18,705 nt of DNA. It comes from CAYNTS01 sp964400495 (lineage in GTDB: Bacteria; Fidelibacterota; Marinisomatia; SCGC-AAA003-L08; D37C17). Location: the NCBI GenBank assembly GCA_964400495.1, contig CAYNTS010000041.1, positions 1 to 18,705 of the forward strand, in the 5' to 3' direction. This document shows positions 1-7,943 of the stretch, piece after piece; position 1 is the stretch's first letter; every line of letters starts with the position of its first letter. The notes beneath the pieces were generated by a model. The model was not told the DNA's origin and did not search any database. It was given only the letters and a program-made list of their open reading frames with translations. The translations under genes were made by a program, and so were the position numbers.

Positions 1-18
1 ATTCTGTTTATCTACAAC

Positions 19-303
19 CTACATTGAAAAAAGTATCGTTAAGTGTGAAGAATCACTTTTATATATGGGAACTATATTTAAAGAAGAATTATTCGTTTTA
101 AGGAGTATATCATATCCAATTTCCAGAGATTTATCTGGGGTATTTCTATGGTGATATTTCATTACCTCATTTGCATAATCTACAGTATTTTGGTTAATTA
201 TATTAAGAGATAGTCGTTCTTTTACAATAATTTGCAAACTGTCAATATTATAATTTTCACCAAATAAACATGATAATATTATGAATATAAAAAGTTGTTT
301 CAT
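19..303 (-). CDS. Small putative exported protein, function unknown
   Basis: I do not recognise this 94-residue protein. Its N-terminus (Lys2, then a hydrophobic stretch LFIFIILSCLF) looks like a short signal peptide. Cys12 in I-L-S-C could be a lipobox, although the hydrophobic segment before it is unusually short. The rest is polar and Asn/Ser-rich with no motif I can name. Its ATG lies 3 nt after the stop of the upstream channel gene, so it is probably the last visible gene of the minus-strand operon. I checked whether it is a broken longer gene: reading past the TAG in either other frame meets a stop within a few codons, so a simple frameshift near the end is not supported. It may be a real small protein or a decayed remnant. 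Confidence 0.5.
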   Translation of the reverse strand: MKQLFIFIILSCLFGENYNIDSLQIIVKERLSLNIINQNTVDYANEVMKYHHRNTPDKSLEIGYDILLKTNNSSLNIVPIYKSDSSHLTILFSM

Positions 304-306
304 TAT

Positions 307-1521
307 TTAATTATTAATTTTCTGAAAATCACTCCCAGTTGGATGTTGAAACACTTTTAGTTCAAACTGAGGAATTACAGCTAAGATATGATCAAAAATA
401 TCAGATTGAATTTCTTCATATCGAATCCAATCTGTATCATTGCTGAACACATAAATTTGAATTGGTAACCCTCTATCAGTTGGTTCAAGTTGACGAACTA
501 AAAATGTCATTTTATCATGGATTAATTTATGTTGTTTCAAATACGCTTTCAAATATGCTCTAAACGTTCCAATATTGGTTAATCTTCTTCCATTAGTGAG
601 TTCATCAGTATTTATATTTTGGGATGAATTATATTGATTTACTTCCTCTTGCTTGCTTGATAAATAATCTTGGATTAACTCAATTTGCCTAAACTTTGCA
701 ATCATATTTTCATCAAGAAATTGAATGCTAGACATATCAATAATCACTGAACGCTTTATTCTTCGTCCCCCACTCTCTGACATTCCCTTCCAATTTTTAA
801 AAGATGAATCAATTAATTTATGGGTAGGGATTACCGTAATTGTTTTATCCCAATTTTGAATTTTAACTGTGTGTAACGCAATATCAATCACATCACCATC
901 TGCACCAAATTGTGGGGCTTCAATCCAATCTCCAATTTTCATAAGGTCATTTGAATTAATTTGAATGCTTGCCACAAATGATAAAATCGTGTCTTTAAAA
1001 ACCAACATAAGTACAGCTGTTAGTGCACCTATTCCACTCAGTAAATAAATGGGTGAACGACCACTCAATACTGCTGCTAAAATAATGAATCCAAGTAGGG
1101 TTGTAAACAATTTAGCGACTTGGATATACCCTTTAATATGAAGTTGTTCAGCATATTTTGTTTGAGTATAAATATCAGTGACTGCCGATAAAAATGCATT
1201 TACAGCTAAGATTCCAATCATTACCATTGCACCCATACTCAGGCGTTGTAAAACTAAACTATAATCAGGAATTACATCAGCAAAATTGAAAATGATAATT
1301 GCTGGTGTTAGATATGCAATTCTATGGAAAAAATTTCTTTCAATGAGAATGTCATCTAACTGAGTTGTAGTTTTTCGAAGAATTTTGGTAATAGCTGTTA
1401 AAAATATCTTTCGTGTTATCAGAAATGAAATCCAACTACCGAGTAAAATTAATACAAACGTTAGTAATTCATTCCAAAGTTCATGTTGTGCTAACCAATT
1501 TTGAAATTCTTGTAAAGTCAT
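307..1521 (-). CDS. MscS-family mechanosensitive channel, YbdG type
   Basis: Inner-membrane channel that would open under membrane tension in hypo-osmotic shock. The protein (404 residues from the chosen ATG) has about four or five hydrophobic segments in its first 190 residues. The pore-lining helix region follows as GALTAVLMLVFKDTILSF. The beta domain then carries the IGDWIE, DGDVIDI, NWDKTITVIPTHKLI and FKNWKGMSESGGRRIKRS signatures typical of E. coli YbdG, and the length is close to YbdG's roughly 415. A TTG six bases upstream (1527) could also start the frame, but the ATG at 1521 is the better codon, with AAGGA at 1532-1536. The gene starts 7 nt after the alcohol dehydrogenase stop, so it is co-transcribed with the catabolic genes. 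That is compatible with osmolyte-related metabolism but does not prove it. Confidence 0.9.
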   Translation of the reverse strand: MTLQEFQNWLAQHELWNELLTFVLILLGSWISFLITRKIFLTAITKILRKTTTQLDDILIERNFFHRIAYLTPAIIIFNFADVIPDYSLVLQRLSMGAMVMIGILAVNAFLSAVTDIYTQTKYAEQLHIKGYIQVAKLFTTLLGFIILAAVLSGRSPIYLLSGIGALTAVLMLVFKDTILSFVASIQINSNDLMKIGDWIEAPQFGADGDVIDIALHTVKIQNWDKTITVIPTHKLIDSSFKNWKGMSESGGRRIKRSVIIDMSSIQFLDENMIAKFRQIELIQDYLSSKQEEVNQYNSSQNINTDELTNGRRLTNIGTFRAYLKAYLKQHKLIHDKMTFLVRQLEPTDRGLPIQIYVFSNDTDWIRYEEIQSDIFDHILAVIPQFELKVFQHPTGSDFQKINN

Positions 1522-1528
1522 TAACAAA

Positions 1529-2692
1529 TCATCCTTCCATACATTGGGTTAATACGTGTGTGAAGTCATCTTTAGATACCGAAAATGGATGCGTGGGATG
1601 ACATGCATCTTCAATTGCAATTTGGCTTAATTGTTGGATATCATTATGACAAAAATCATGGTTTTGCAATCCCAATTTAACTCCTAAATTTTTAATAAAT
1701 GATGTAATATTATTCTTTAAAGATTGGTCTGAATCAAACAAATTATTAACTGTTTTTAACTTATTTTGCAGTTCAATATTACCACTTTCAATTGCTCTTT
1801 GCAAAGCAAACTCAATACAATCTGGCATTGCTAGTGCATTTGCTAGTCCATGATGTGTATTTTTAACAGCAGAAAGTGCATGTGCAATCGAGTGTATCAT
1901 TCCCAACCCTTTTTGGAATGCAGTTGCACCCATAGTTGCTGCTAAAAGCATTTCACCACGAGAAATAATGTCATTCCCATTATTAAATACTTTTGGAAGA
2001 TTATCAATTACCATTTTCATTCCGCGAAGTGCAATTGCATCTGCCATTGGATGATAGGAGTCAACCAAAAATGCCTCCAAACAATGTGAAAAAGCATCAA
2101 TACCAGTTGCTACAGAAATATGAGTTGGTAATTTTGTTGTTAATTTTGGATCTAATACTGCAATATTGGGCATTAAATCTGGATGAAAGAATATTGTTTT
2201 TCTACCTGTTTCTTTCAAAGTTACTACAGATGAGCGTCCAACTTCACTCCCAGTTCCAGCAGTTGTTGGTATTGCATAGAATGGTGGCATTTGATTTATT
2301 ATGAGCGCATCTCCACCTTTTGCATCATCGTATTGAGCAAGTGGTAAATCATGTACAACCAAAAATTTGACTGTCTTCGCAACATCCATTGCGCTACCAC
2401 CCCCTAAACCAATAATTGCTTCGAATTTCCCATCAATGAAAAATTGACGTGCTTTTAAAACATCTTCTTCAAGGGGGTTCGAATGGATGTCAGAAAACAC
2501 CTCAACACGTAAGTTATTTTCAACACATTCATTTCTAACTAGTTCAGCAATTCCAGCATTTACCAATCCTTGATCGGTGATAATCAAAATATTAGTTGCA
2601 CCCTCTTTTTGAATTGTATTTGGTAGAGATTGAATTGAGTTTTCACCAAAATATATAACGGTTGGAAAATTATATTGATTCATGATTTCCAT
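1529..2692 (-). CDS. Iron-containing (group III) alcohol dehydrogenase
   Basis: NAD(P)-dependent oxidoreductase of the FucO/AdhB family, interconverting an alcohol and an aldehyde in the cytoplasm. Visible features, in order: the N-terminal P-T-V-I-Y-F-G strand, the nucleotide-binding GGGSAMDVAK at residues 97-106, TTAGTGSE near 143-150, and the metal site. By alignment to FucO the metal ligands are Asp199, His203, His267 and His281 (TGIDAFSH, MIHSIAH and HHGLANA), so it should be active with Fe2+ or a similar metal. Length (387) is normal. The ATG follows the ligase stop codon directly. A second ATG at 2683, preceded by GGAAA, also fits the family N-terminus, so the true start may be three codons later. 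As the neighbour of a glutamine-synthetase-like ligase and an aldehyde dehydrogenase it may oxidise a hydroxyl group of a gamma-glutamylated amino alcohol. This is inference; the family fold does not reveal the substrate. Confidence 0.92.
   Translation of the reverse strand: MEIMNQYNFPTVIYFGENSIQSLPNTIQKEGATNILIITDQGLVNAGIAELVRNECVENNLRVEVFSDIHSNPLEEDVLKARQFFIDGKFEAIIGLGGGSAMDVAKTVKFLVVHDLPLAQYDDAKGGDALIINQMPPFYAIPTTAGTGSEVGRSSVVTLKETGRKTIFFHPDLMPNIAVLDPKLTTKLPTHISVATGIDAFSHCLEAFLVDSYHPMADAIALRGMKMVIDNLPKVFNNGNDIISRGEMLLAATMGATAFQKGLGMIHSIAHALSAVKNTHHGLANALAMPDCIEFALQRAIESGNIELQNKLKTVNNLFDSDQSLKNNITSFIKNLGVKLGLQNHDFCHNDIQQLSQIAIEDACHPTHPFSVSKDDFTHVLTQCMEG
1532..1536 (-). promoter_or_regulatory. 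Ribosome binding site of the YbdG-type channel gene
   Basis: AAGGA on the minus strand, inside the last codons of the alcohol dehydrogenase gene. It lies 10 nt from the ATG at 1521 and 4 nt from the in-frame TTG at 1527, so spacing alone does not fully settle the start. I favour the ATG because of codon preference. Confidence 0.5.
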
Positions 2693-4066
2693 TTAAATAA
2701 TTTCAAAATATCGTTTTAACATCCAGTTCCAGTCAACATCACATGATTTTTGTTCATCATATACTTTTGCTTCCCATTCTCTTGTTACAGTGAAGTGATT
2801 CACCCAAGATTCGCCAAAAATTTCTTTCATTATATCACTTTTACTAAACTCACTAATTGCATCTTTAAGTGTATTTGGAAGTTTTGGGTTTGTCTTTGAA
2901 GTATCTAAATCATACGCATTACCATTTACCATTGGGAAAGGTTCTAATTTATGTTTGATGCCATATAATCCTGTTGCAACAGATGCAGCCAAAGTTAAAT
3001 AAGGATTTCCATCCGCAGCAGCAATTCGATATTCCAAACGGGTACTTTTTTCTGATCCAAGTATATATCTAATTGCACAAGTTCTATTATCATATCCCCA
3101 ATTTGCATGTGTAGGTGCCCAAAATCCTTTAATCATTCGTGTGTAAGAATTAATCGTTGGTGCCACCATTGGTAATACAAACGGAAGTAGTTGTAACTGT
3201 CCCGCTAAATAATGTCGACATGTATCACTCATTCCATCTTCTTTTGTGGTATCATGAAATGCACTTGTTCCATCTTTATTCCATAACGATTGATGCAGGT
3301 GCCCACTTTGCCCCGGATATTCTGGACTCCATTTTGCCATAAATGTTGACATTAATTCGAGTCGTTGGGATAATACTTTTGTAAATGTCTTGAACAATGC
3401 TGCTTTATCAGCTGATTGTAAACCAGAGTCAACGCTAATACATGCTTCAAGTACACCTGGTCCAGTTTCAGTATGAATTCCTTCAAGTTCAAAATCCATT
3501 TCATTTGCCATATCAATTAAGTCATGATACAACTCGCTATAAACAGAATTTCGAATTACAGAATACCCAAACATTCCAGGAGTAAATGGAATAAGGTTTT
3601 CAAAGTTTTTCTCTTCGATTGTATGAGATGTCTCATTAAACATAAAGAATTCATATTCAAATGCAGATTTTATTTTATATCCCATATCGTTTGCGTTGTT
3701 TAATACTTTTTTCAGTAGTTGCCGTGGACAAGCAGGGTAATGAGAACCATCTTCATACTCAAAATCTGCAATAAATAAAGCTGTATTTGGCTCCCATGGG
3801 ATATTACGATAGGTAGAGGTGTCTATTTTAGCAGGAGCATCTGGGAACCCTGTTTCCCAACCTGTAACAGACGAGTTATCATATAATTCATCAGCAATAT
3901 CCCAACCAAAAATGACATCACAAAACCCAAATCCTTTTTCAACGGCTGATGCAAATTTCTTAAAATTGATATATTTACCTCGAAAAACCCCATCAACATC
4001 AAAAATTCCTACTTTGATTTTTGAAATTCCGTCTGCTTTTAACTTTTCAACTATTGGGTGTGCCAT
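2693..4066 (-). CDS. Glutamine-synthetase-like ligase (putative gamma-glutamyl-amine synthetase)
   Basis: ATP-dependent ligase of the glutamine synthetase superfamily, 457 residues. The metal and glutamate site is intact: Glu137 and Glu139 (FEYEF), Glu200 and Glu207 (TETGPGVLE), His256 (SGHLHQS), Arg310 (NSYTRM), Arg328/Arg333 (NRTCAIR) and Glu345/Arg347 (RLEYRIAAADGNPYL). Two features differ from ammonia-using enzymes. The DGSSI-type loop carrying the ammonium-binding Asp of E. coli GlnA is replaced by DVIFGWDI and a longer loop, and GPGQ reads GPGV. No NLYDLP-type adenylylation motif is seen. The N-terminal IFDVDGVFRGKYI block is typical of PuuA/FluG-like subgroups. I infer that it joins glutamate to an amine rather than to ammonia. 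The start is well placed, with AGGA at 4072-4075 spaced 5 nt. The neighbours (aldehyde and alcohol dehydrogenases) support a catabolic role. A divergent biosynthetic glutamine synthetase is the alternative. Confidence 0.85.
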   Translation of the reverse strand: MAHPIVEKLKADGISKIKVGIFDVDGVFRGKYINFKKFASAVEKGFGFCDVIFGWDIADELYDNSSVTGWETGFPDAPAKIDTSTYRNIPWEPNTALFIADFEYEDGSHYPACPRQLLKKVLNNANDMGYKIKSAFEYEFFMFNETSHTIEEKNFENLIPFTPGMFGYSVIRNSVYSELYHDLIDMANEMDFELEGIHTETGPGVLEACISVDSGLQSADKAALFKTFTKVLSQRLELMSTFMAKWSPEYPGQSGHLHQSLWNKDGTSAFHDTTKEDGMSDTCRHYLAGQLQLLPFVLPMVAPTINSYTRMIKGFWAPTHANWGYDNRTCAIRYILGSEKSTRLEYRIAAADGNPYLTLAASVATGLYGIKHKLEPFPMVNGNAYDLDTSKTNPKLPNTLKDAISEFSKSDIMKEIFGESWVNHFTVTREWEAKVYDEQKSCDVDWNWMLKRYFEII

Positions 4067-4073
4067 AAATTTC

Positions 4074-5456
4074 CTATACTTTCAGTTTAAAATGATACGA
4101 TTTTGGACGGGTTAATTGTTGAATACCAATTTTAGATAAACTTGCACCTTTTCCGCTATCTTTTACTCCAACCCAAGGTAAATGAGGATCTAAAAAATCA
4201 CAACGATTCATAAATACAGTTCCAGTTTCAATCTTATCCGCAATCCTTTTTGCTCTGTCTTGAGATTGTGTCCACACCGAAGCAGTTAATCCATAGGGGC
4301 TATCATTCATAAGTTTGATTGCTTCATCATCACTATTAACAGGCATAATTCCCACAACTGGTCCAAATGATTCTTCCATCATTATTTCCATATTGTGGGT
4401 ACACTTTGTAATTATAGCAGGTTTCATAAAGTTACCAGTAGCTGGAATTTCACCTGTAAATTCGTGAATGGTTGCTCCTTTATCTTTTGCATCTTCTAAC
4501 TGTGAGACTATTGTATTAACACTAGATTGTTGAGCCATTGCCCCCATGGTTGTTTTTGGGTCAAGAGGAGCTCCCACATTTAAATTGTTCATCCAACTAA
4601 TGGCATTTTCAACAAATCTATCATATAATAATTCATGGACATAAATTCGTTCTACAGAACAACATGACTGACCTGCGTTATAGAATGCACCATCCATTAC
4701 ATTTTCGAGCGCGTTTTCAAATTGTGCATCATCGCAAATATATGCAGGATCTTTACCACCTAATTCTAACCCAACATTAATAAATTGATTTGATGCCGAT
4801 TGTTGGATTTTATGTCCACCACCTACAGAACCTGTAAATGAAACATGGTCAATTAATCCTGAATCAATTAGGTTTTCTGTATTTTGATGGGATAATACAA
4901 CAGCTTTTACTAAGTATTCTGGTGAACCTGCAAATTTGAAAGCATCTTCAAAATGTTGAGCACATAATGGAGTGATTGAGCTATGTTTTATTAATACAGA
5001 ATTCCCAGCTAAAACAGATGCAACAATTATGTTAACAGCAATAAGTAAAGGGTAATTCCATGCTGCAATATCAAGAACAACACCTAAGGGTTCTCGTTTA
5101 ATATATCGATTGAATCCATCTATCTCTGGGAGGACTTCATCTGCAAGAGATGATTCGGCAATTTCGCATAAACCTTTCATGCGAAATATTGTTCCATTTA
5201 CTTCATTAATTGAATGTGCAATAGGACGCCCCATTTGGTTGGTAACATCTAAGGCAATAATGTCCTTATTAGAATCAAAATAAGAAATAACCTTTTCAAT
5301 TAACTGAATTCGTTTTTGAATGGTTGTATTTTTCCAATTATTTTGAGCATTTTTCGATTGAATTGTTAATGATTTTACATCATCAATTGAATGAAATGGA
5401 ATTGAAGCAATCTCTGTATATGTTGCTGGATTTATTACGGTTAAATTATTCCCCAT
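4074..5456 (-). CDS. NAD(P)-dependent aldehyde dehydrogenase
   Basis: Oxidises an aldehyde to the carboxylic acid in the cytoplasm; 460 residues, a normal length for the family. Catalytic residues are visible: Asn134 in AAWNYP, Lys157 in VLIKHS, the FTGSVGGG nucleotide-binding loop (207-214), the general base Glu231 in LELGGKDP, the nucleophile Cys265 in GQSCC, and the EESFGPVV segment near the C-terminus. It overlaps the end of the thiamine pyrophosphokinase gene by 11 nt and is followed 7 nt later by the glutamine-synthetase-like ligase, so translation is probably coupled. No clear ribosome binding site precedes the ATG, in keeping with coupling. By context it would oxidise an aldehyde made by the downstream alcohol dehydrogenase, or one from a gamma-glutamyl aminoaldehyde. 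The exact substrate cannot be read from the sequence. Confidence 0.93.
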   Translation of the reverse strand: MGNNLTVINPATYTEIASIPFHSIDDVKSLTIQSKNAQNNWKNTTIQKRIQLIEKVISYFDSNKDIIALDVTNQMGRPIAHSINEVNGTIFRMKGLCEIAESSLADEVLPEIDGFNRYIKREPLGVVLDIAAWNYPLLIAVNIIVASVLAGNSVLIKHSSITPLCAQHFEDAFKFAGSPEYLVKAVVLSHQNTENLIDSGLIDHVSFTGSVGGGHKIQQSASNQFINVGLELGGKDPAYICDDAQFENALENVMDGAFYNAGQSCCSVERIYVHELLYDRFVENAISWMNNLNVGAPLDPKTTMGAMAQQSSVNTIVSQLEDAKDKGATIHEFTGEIPATGNFMKPAIITKCTHNMEIMMEESFGPVVGIMPVNSDDEAIKLMNDSPYGLTASVWTQSQDRAKRIADKIETGTVFMNRCDFLDPHLPWVGVKDSGKGASLSKIGIQQLTRPKSYHFKLKV

Positions 5457-6081
5457 ACGCTTGGTAAACCATCACCTTTCCGTGGTTTAATGTTAATGTG
5501 AATTTATCTGAATTAGATTCGTTTAATGTTCCTGAATATAAATAGGGAAGGGATGTTTCCTCCAATGGATATTTTAACCCACATGAAGTAATTATTATTG
5601 AATTGTCGGTTGAAAAAACAGAAATTTGTTGCCCTTTAAAACTATTAAAATTATTTTGTCCATTATCGGCAATAGAAAATTCACCATAATCTGTAATCAA
5701 TTTGATTTTCAGTTTAGTTTCAAACTGTAAAATGGAAAAAATATTTCCTAGGGTATGGTCTTCTCGTTTTCCTGTTGCACCAACAATAATTACTTTATTA
5801 AAACCTTTACTTTCTAGCCATTTTATTGCTTTTCGTAAGTCATTTTCATGTTGATCAGGGATATGCTTACAAATAAAATGAAAGTTTTCTTTATTTTCCT
5901 TAGAAATTGAATCAAAATCGCCAATTATTAAAGTGGGTCTAAATCCATTTTGAACACAGGTATCAGTTGCACCATCACAACATATTATTTCGGAGGCATT
6001 CTCCAAATAATTTAATGGATTAAAGTGTATCGGGAAGTCTCCATTAACAACAATAACTGGAAATCTATTTAATTCCGTCAT
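5446..6081 (-). CDS. Thiamine pyrophosphokinase
   Basis: Transfers pyrophosphate from ATP to thiamine to make thiamine diphosphate, the last step of thiamine salvage. The 211-residue protein has the family motifs in order: CCDGATD (Asp36), IIGDFDSI (residues 52-59), QHENDLRKAI (77-86) and GATGKREDHTLGN (101-113). A C-terminal beta-rich thiamine-binding domain follows (about 130-211). Its start overlaps the end of the M61 peptidase gene by 17 nt and its end overlaps the aldehyde dehydrogenase by 11 nt, so all three are likely translated from one message. No TPP riboswitch is visible in the intergenic region upstream of the operon. None of the neighbours is an obvious thiamine diphosphate enzyme, so the pairing may only reflect compact genome packing. 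Confidence 0.9.
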   Translation of the reverse strand: MTELNRFPVIVVNGDFPIHFNPLNYLENASEIICCDGATDTCVQNGFRPTLIIGDFDSISKENKENFHFICKHIPDQHENDLRKAIKWLESKGFNKVIIVGATGKREDHTLGNIFSILQFETKLKIKLITDYGEFSIADNGQNNFNSFKGQQISVFSTDNSIIITSCGLKYPLEETSLPYLYSGTLNESNSDKFTLTLNHGKVMVYQAYGE

Positions 6082-7816
6082 TCCAAGAAGAATTTAACCA
6101 TGATTCATACATTGTTTTTTGGGATTCTGATGCGTTTTCAATTTGAGTAATACTATATTTGTCAAAAGGCATTTTCATTGAACCAACTTGCATTGTTTTT
6201 AACTGACCATTTCGAGAAATTATAAACTCATATTGAGCGTTTATTTTACAATTAGATAACATTTTTTTGATATTATAGGCTGTTAATCTATTTCCATCTA
6301 ATGCAATAATCTCATCATTCACATTTAATCCATCAGAATATGCTGAACCATCAGAGAAAACACGTGAAATAACCGTAGAACCTGGTTTAATATTTAAACC
6401 AAACCACGATTTGTTCTCATTTTCAAGTTTGGAATATTCAGTTTTCAAATTCAAACCTGCAAATTTCAAAATTGAGTTAAAATCTAATTCTTCAGTATTA
6501 TGTAGATATTTTTGGACAATTTCAAATCGAACTCCTGAAACTTTTTCAATAGCATTAAAGAAATCATCCTCGGTCAATCCTTCACCATTTTTGTTAAAAT
6601 CATTCCAAAATATTCTATATACATCATCCAAAGAAGATTTATTTTGTGTTTTCTCTCGAATGAGTAAATCAAGAATTAACATTATTAATCCCCCCTTCAA
6701 GTAATATGAAATAGAGATATTATGGCTGTTTTCGTCGGGTCGGTAAAGTTTTATCCACGCATCAAAAGATGCATCAGAAACTGATTGAACATTTCGTCCT
6801 GGTCTTTTGTGTAATTGTCTAATATCGTGTGAAATTAATTCTAAATATTCTTTTACAGTTACAATGTTAGACCTTCGAAGTATATGATTGTCATAATAAC
6901 TAGTTACTCCTTCAGCAATCCAAAGTAGTGATGTGTATGTTTCATTTTCATAATCAAATGGCCCAAGCCCCTCTGGGCGAATCCGTTTTACATTATATGT
7001 GTGGAAAAATTCATGGGATACTAACCCAATAAACTTGATATATAATTCTCTATCATTGAATCCGTTTCTGTCAAAAATCATTGAGCAGGAATTGCAATGT
7101 TCAAGTCCACCATAACCTTCAGAATTTAAATATAAAAAGAAAATATAGTGGTCATAAGGAACTGAACCAAAAATATTATGCACTGATTCTACAATTTTGA
7201 TTGTGTCAGAAATGGTAGTTTCCATATCCTCATTTCCAGATGAAATTATGGCATATTCATGCGACACATTGGACGCTTGGAATTGTATGGATTTATGATT
7301 CCCAATTTCTATAGGAGAATCAACCAATTCATCAAAATTCTTAGCGATAAATCGTTCTTTGCTACTTTTATAATTTTCAAGGGTTGTAGTGATTTTATTC
7401 CATTCGTGATATGGTTCAACTTCAACAGATAATTGTTGGTTTTCATAACCACGTGGAATCATAAATATACTTGCTCCATTTATCATTGCATGCTCACTAT
7501 CTAAAAAACTTGTACGCACGCTCATTTCAAATGCATATACTTCATATTCAATAGTACATTTATTTAGCCCATTTAGTTCTATTTTCCATGTATTTTTATT
7601 AATTTTTGAAGCATTTAATACTGTATCTCCTGAATAGAATTTTGTAGAAACAACATTTCTTGAAAATTCTCTAATAAGATAAGAACCTGGTGTCCATGTT
7701 GGCATAAAAATTTCTAATGTATCTTCCAGTACATCCCCTATTTCTAATTTTACATTAAAAATATGGGTATAGGGTTTTTCCATTGAGACAGTGTAATGTA
7801 TATTTGCTTTTTTCAT
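6065..7816 (-). CDS. M61-family (glycyl aminopeptidase-like) metallopeptidase with PDZ domain
   Basis: Zinc aminopeptidase of the M61 family, 583 residues. The N-terminal beta domain carries the characteristic MPTWTPGSYLIREFSRNV block (38-55). The catalytic zinc site is HEFFH at 268-272 followed by the YNVKRIRP segment. The third ligand is Glu302 in LLWIAEGVTSYYD. A GYGGLEH motif (234-240) precedes the site, as in other family members. A PDZ-like domain spans about 470-560 (VISRVFSDGSAYSDGL, then DEIIALDG). There is no signal peptide, so a cytoplasmic location is likely. The start is supported by AAAGG at 7824-7828. It is the first gene of the minus-strand operon. The family prefers N-terminal Gly or Ala substrates; the physiological substrate here is unknown. 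Confidence 0.93.
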   Translation of the reverse strand: MKKANIHYTVSMEKPYTHIFNVKLEIGDVLEDTLEIFMPTWTPGSYLIREFSRNVVSTKFYSGDTVLNASKINKNTWKIELNGLNKCTIEYEVYAFEMSVRTSFLDSEHAMINGASIFMIPRGYENQQLSVEVEPYHEWNKITTTLENYKSSKERFIAKNFDELVDSPIEIGNHKSIQFQASNVSHEYAIISSGNEDMETTISDTIKIVESVHNIFGSVPYDHYIFFLYLNSEGYGGLEHCNSCSMIFDRNGFNDRELYIKFIGLVSHEFFHTYNVKRIRPEGLGPFDYENETYTSLLWIAEGVTSYYDNHILRRSNIVTVKEYLELISHDIRQLHKRPGRNVQSVSDASFDAWIKLYRPDENSHNISISYYLKGGLIMLILDLLIREKTQNKSSLDDVYRIFWNDFNKNGEGLTEDDFFNAIEKVSGVRFEIVQKYLHNTEELDFNSILKFAGLNLKTEYSKLENENKSWFGLNIKPGSTVISRVFSDGSAYSDGLNVNDEIIALDGNRLTAYNIKKMLSNCKINAQYEFIISRNGQLKTMQVGSMKMPFDKYSITQIENASESQKTMYESWLNSSWNDGIK

Positions 7817-7828
7817 AAATCTACCTTT

Positions 7829-7834
7829 ATTATA
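7829..7834 (-). promoter_or_regulatory. Candidate -10 box for the minus-strand operon
   Basis: A perfect TATAAT on the minus strand, directly upstream of the AAAGG ribosome binding site (7824-7828) and 12 bases before the M61 start codon. No TTGACA-like -35 sits at 16-18 bp. A start site at the usual distance would leave only about 6 nt of leader, so this may be chance in AT-rich DNA or a near-leaderless promoter. Confidence 0.25.
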
Positions 7835-7843
7835 ATCCTCATT

Positions 7844-7872
7844 TTACTTAATTATTGCTCGTATTTAAGTAA
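7844..7872. repeat. Inverted repeat in the divergent promoter region
   Basis: TTACTTAA (7844-7851) and TTAAGTAA (7865-7872) form an exact 8-bp inverted repeat with a 13-bp spacer, so the half-site centres are 21 bp apart, about two helical turns. It lies midway between two divergent gene sets and has no T-run after it, so it looks more like a dimeric regulator site than a terminator. In AT-rich DNA such a repeat can also arise by chance. No regulator gene is adjacent. Confidence 0.35.
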
Positions 7873-7922
7873 CAATTTAATGAAAATGTATATGAGGTCA
7901 TTACTCTTTTTTAGAAAAGGTT

Positions 7923-7930
7923 TATGTTTG
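7923..7930 (+). promoter_or_regulatory. Possible Bacteroidetes-style -7 element
   Basis: TATGTTTG matches the Bacteroidetes -7 consensus TAnnTTTG and lies 13 bases before the start codon at 7944. No TTTG-type -33 element is present at the expected distance, so support is weak. Confidence 0.2.
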
Positions 7931-7943
7931 TAATTTTGAAGTT

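Noticed and set aside
19..60. Frameshift at the T-run near the end of the small exported protein
   Set aside because: Both alternative frames meet a stop within a few codons, so no longer product is restored.
7817..7943. TPP riboswitch upstream of the operon containing thiamine pyrophosphokinase
   Set aside because: The region is short and AT-rich and lacks the conserved THI-box core motifs.
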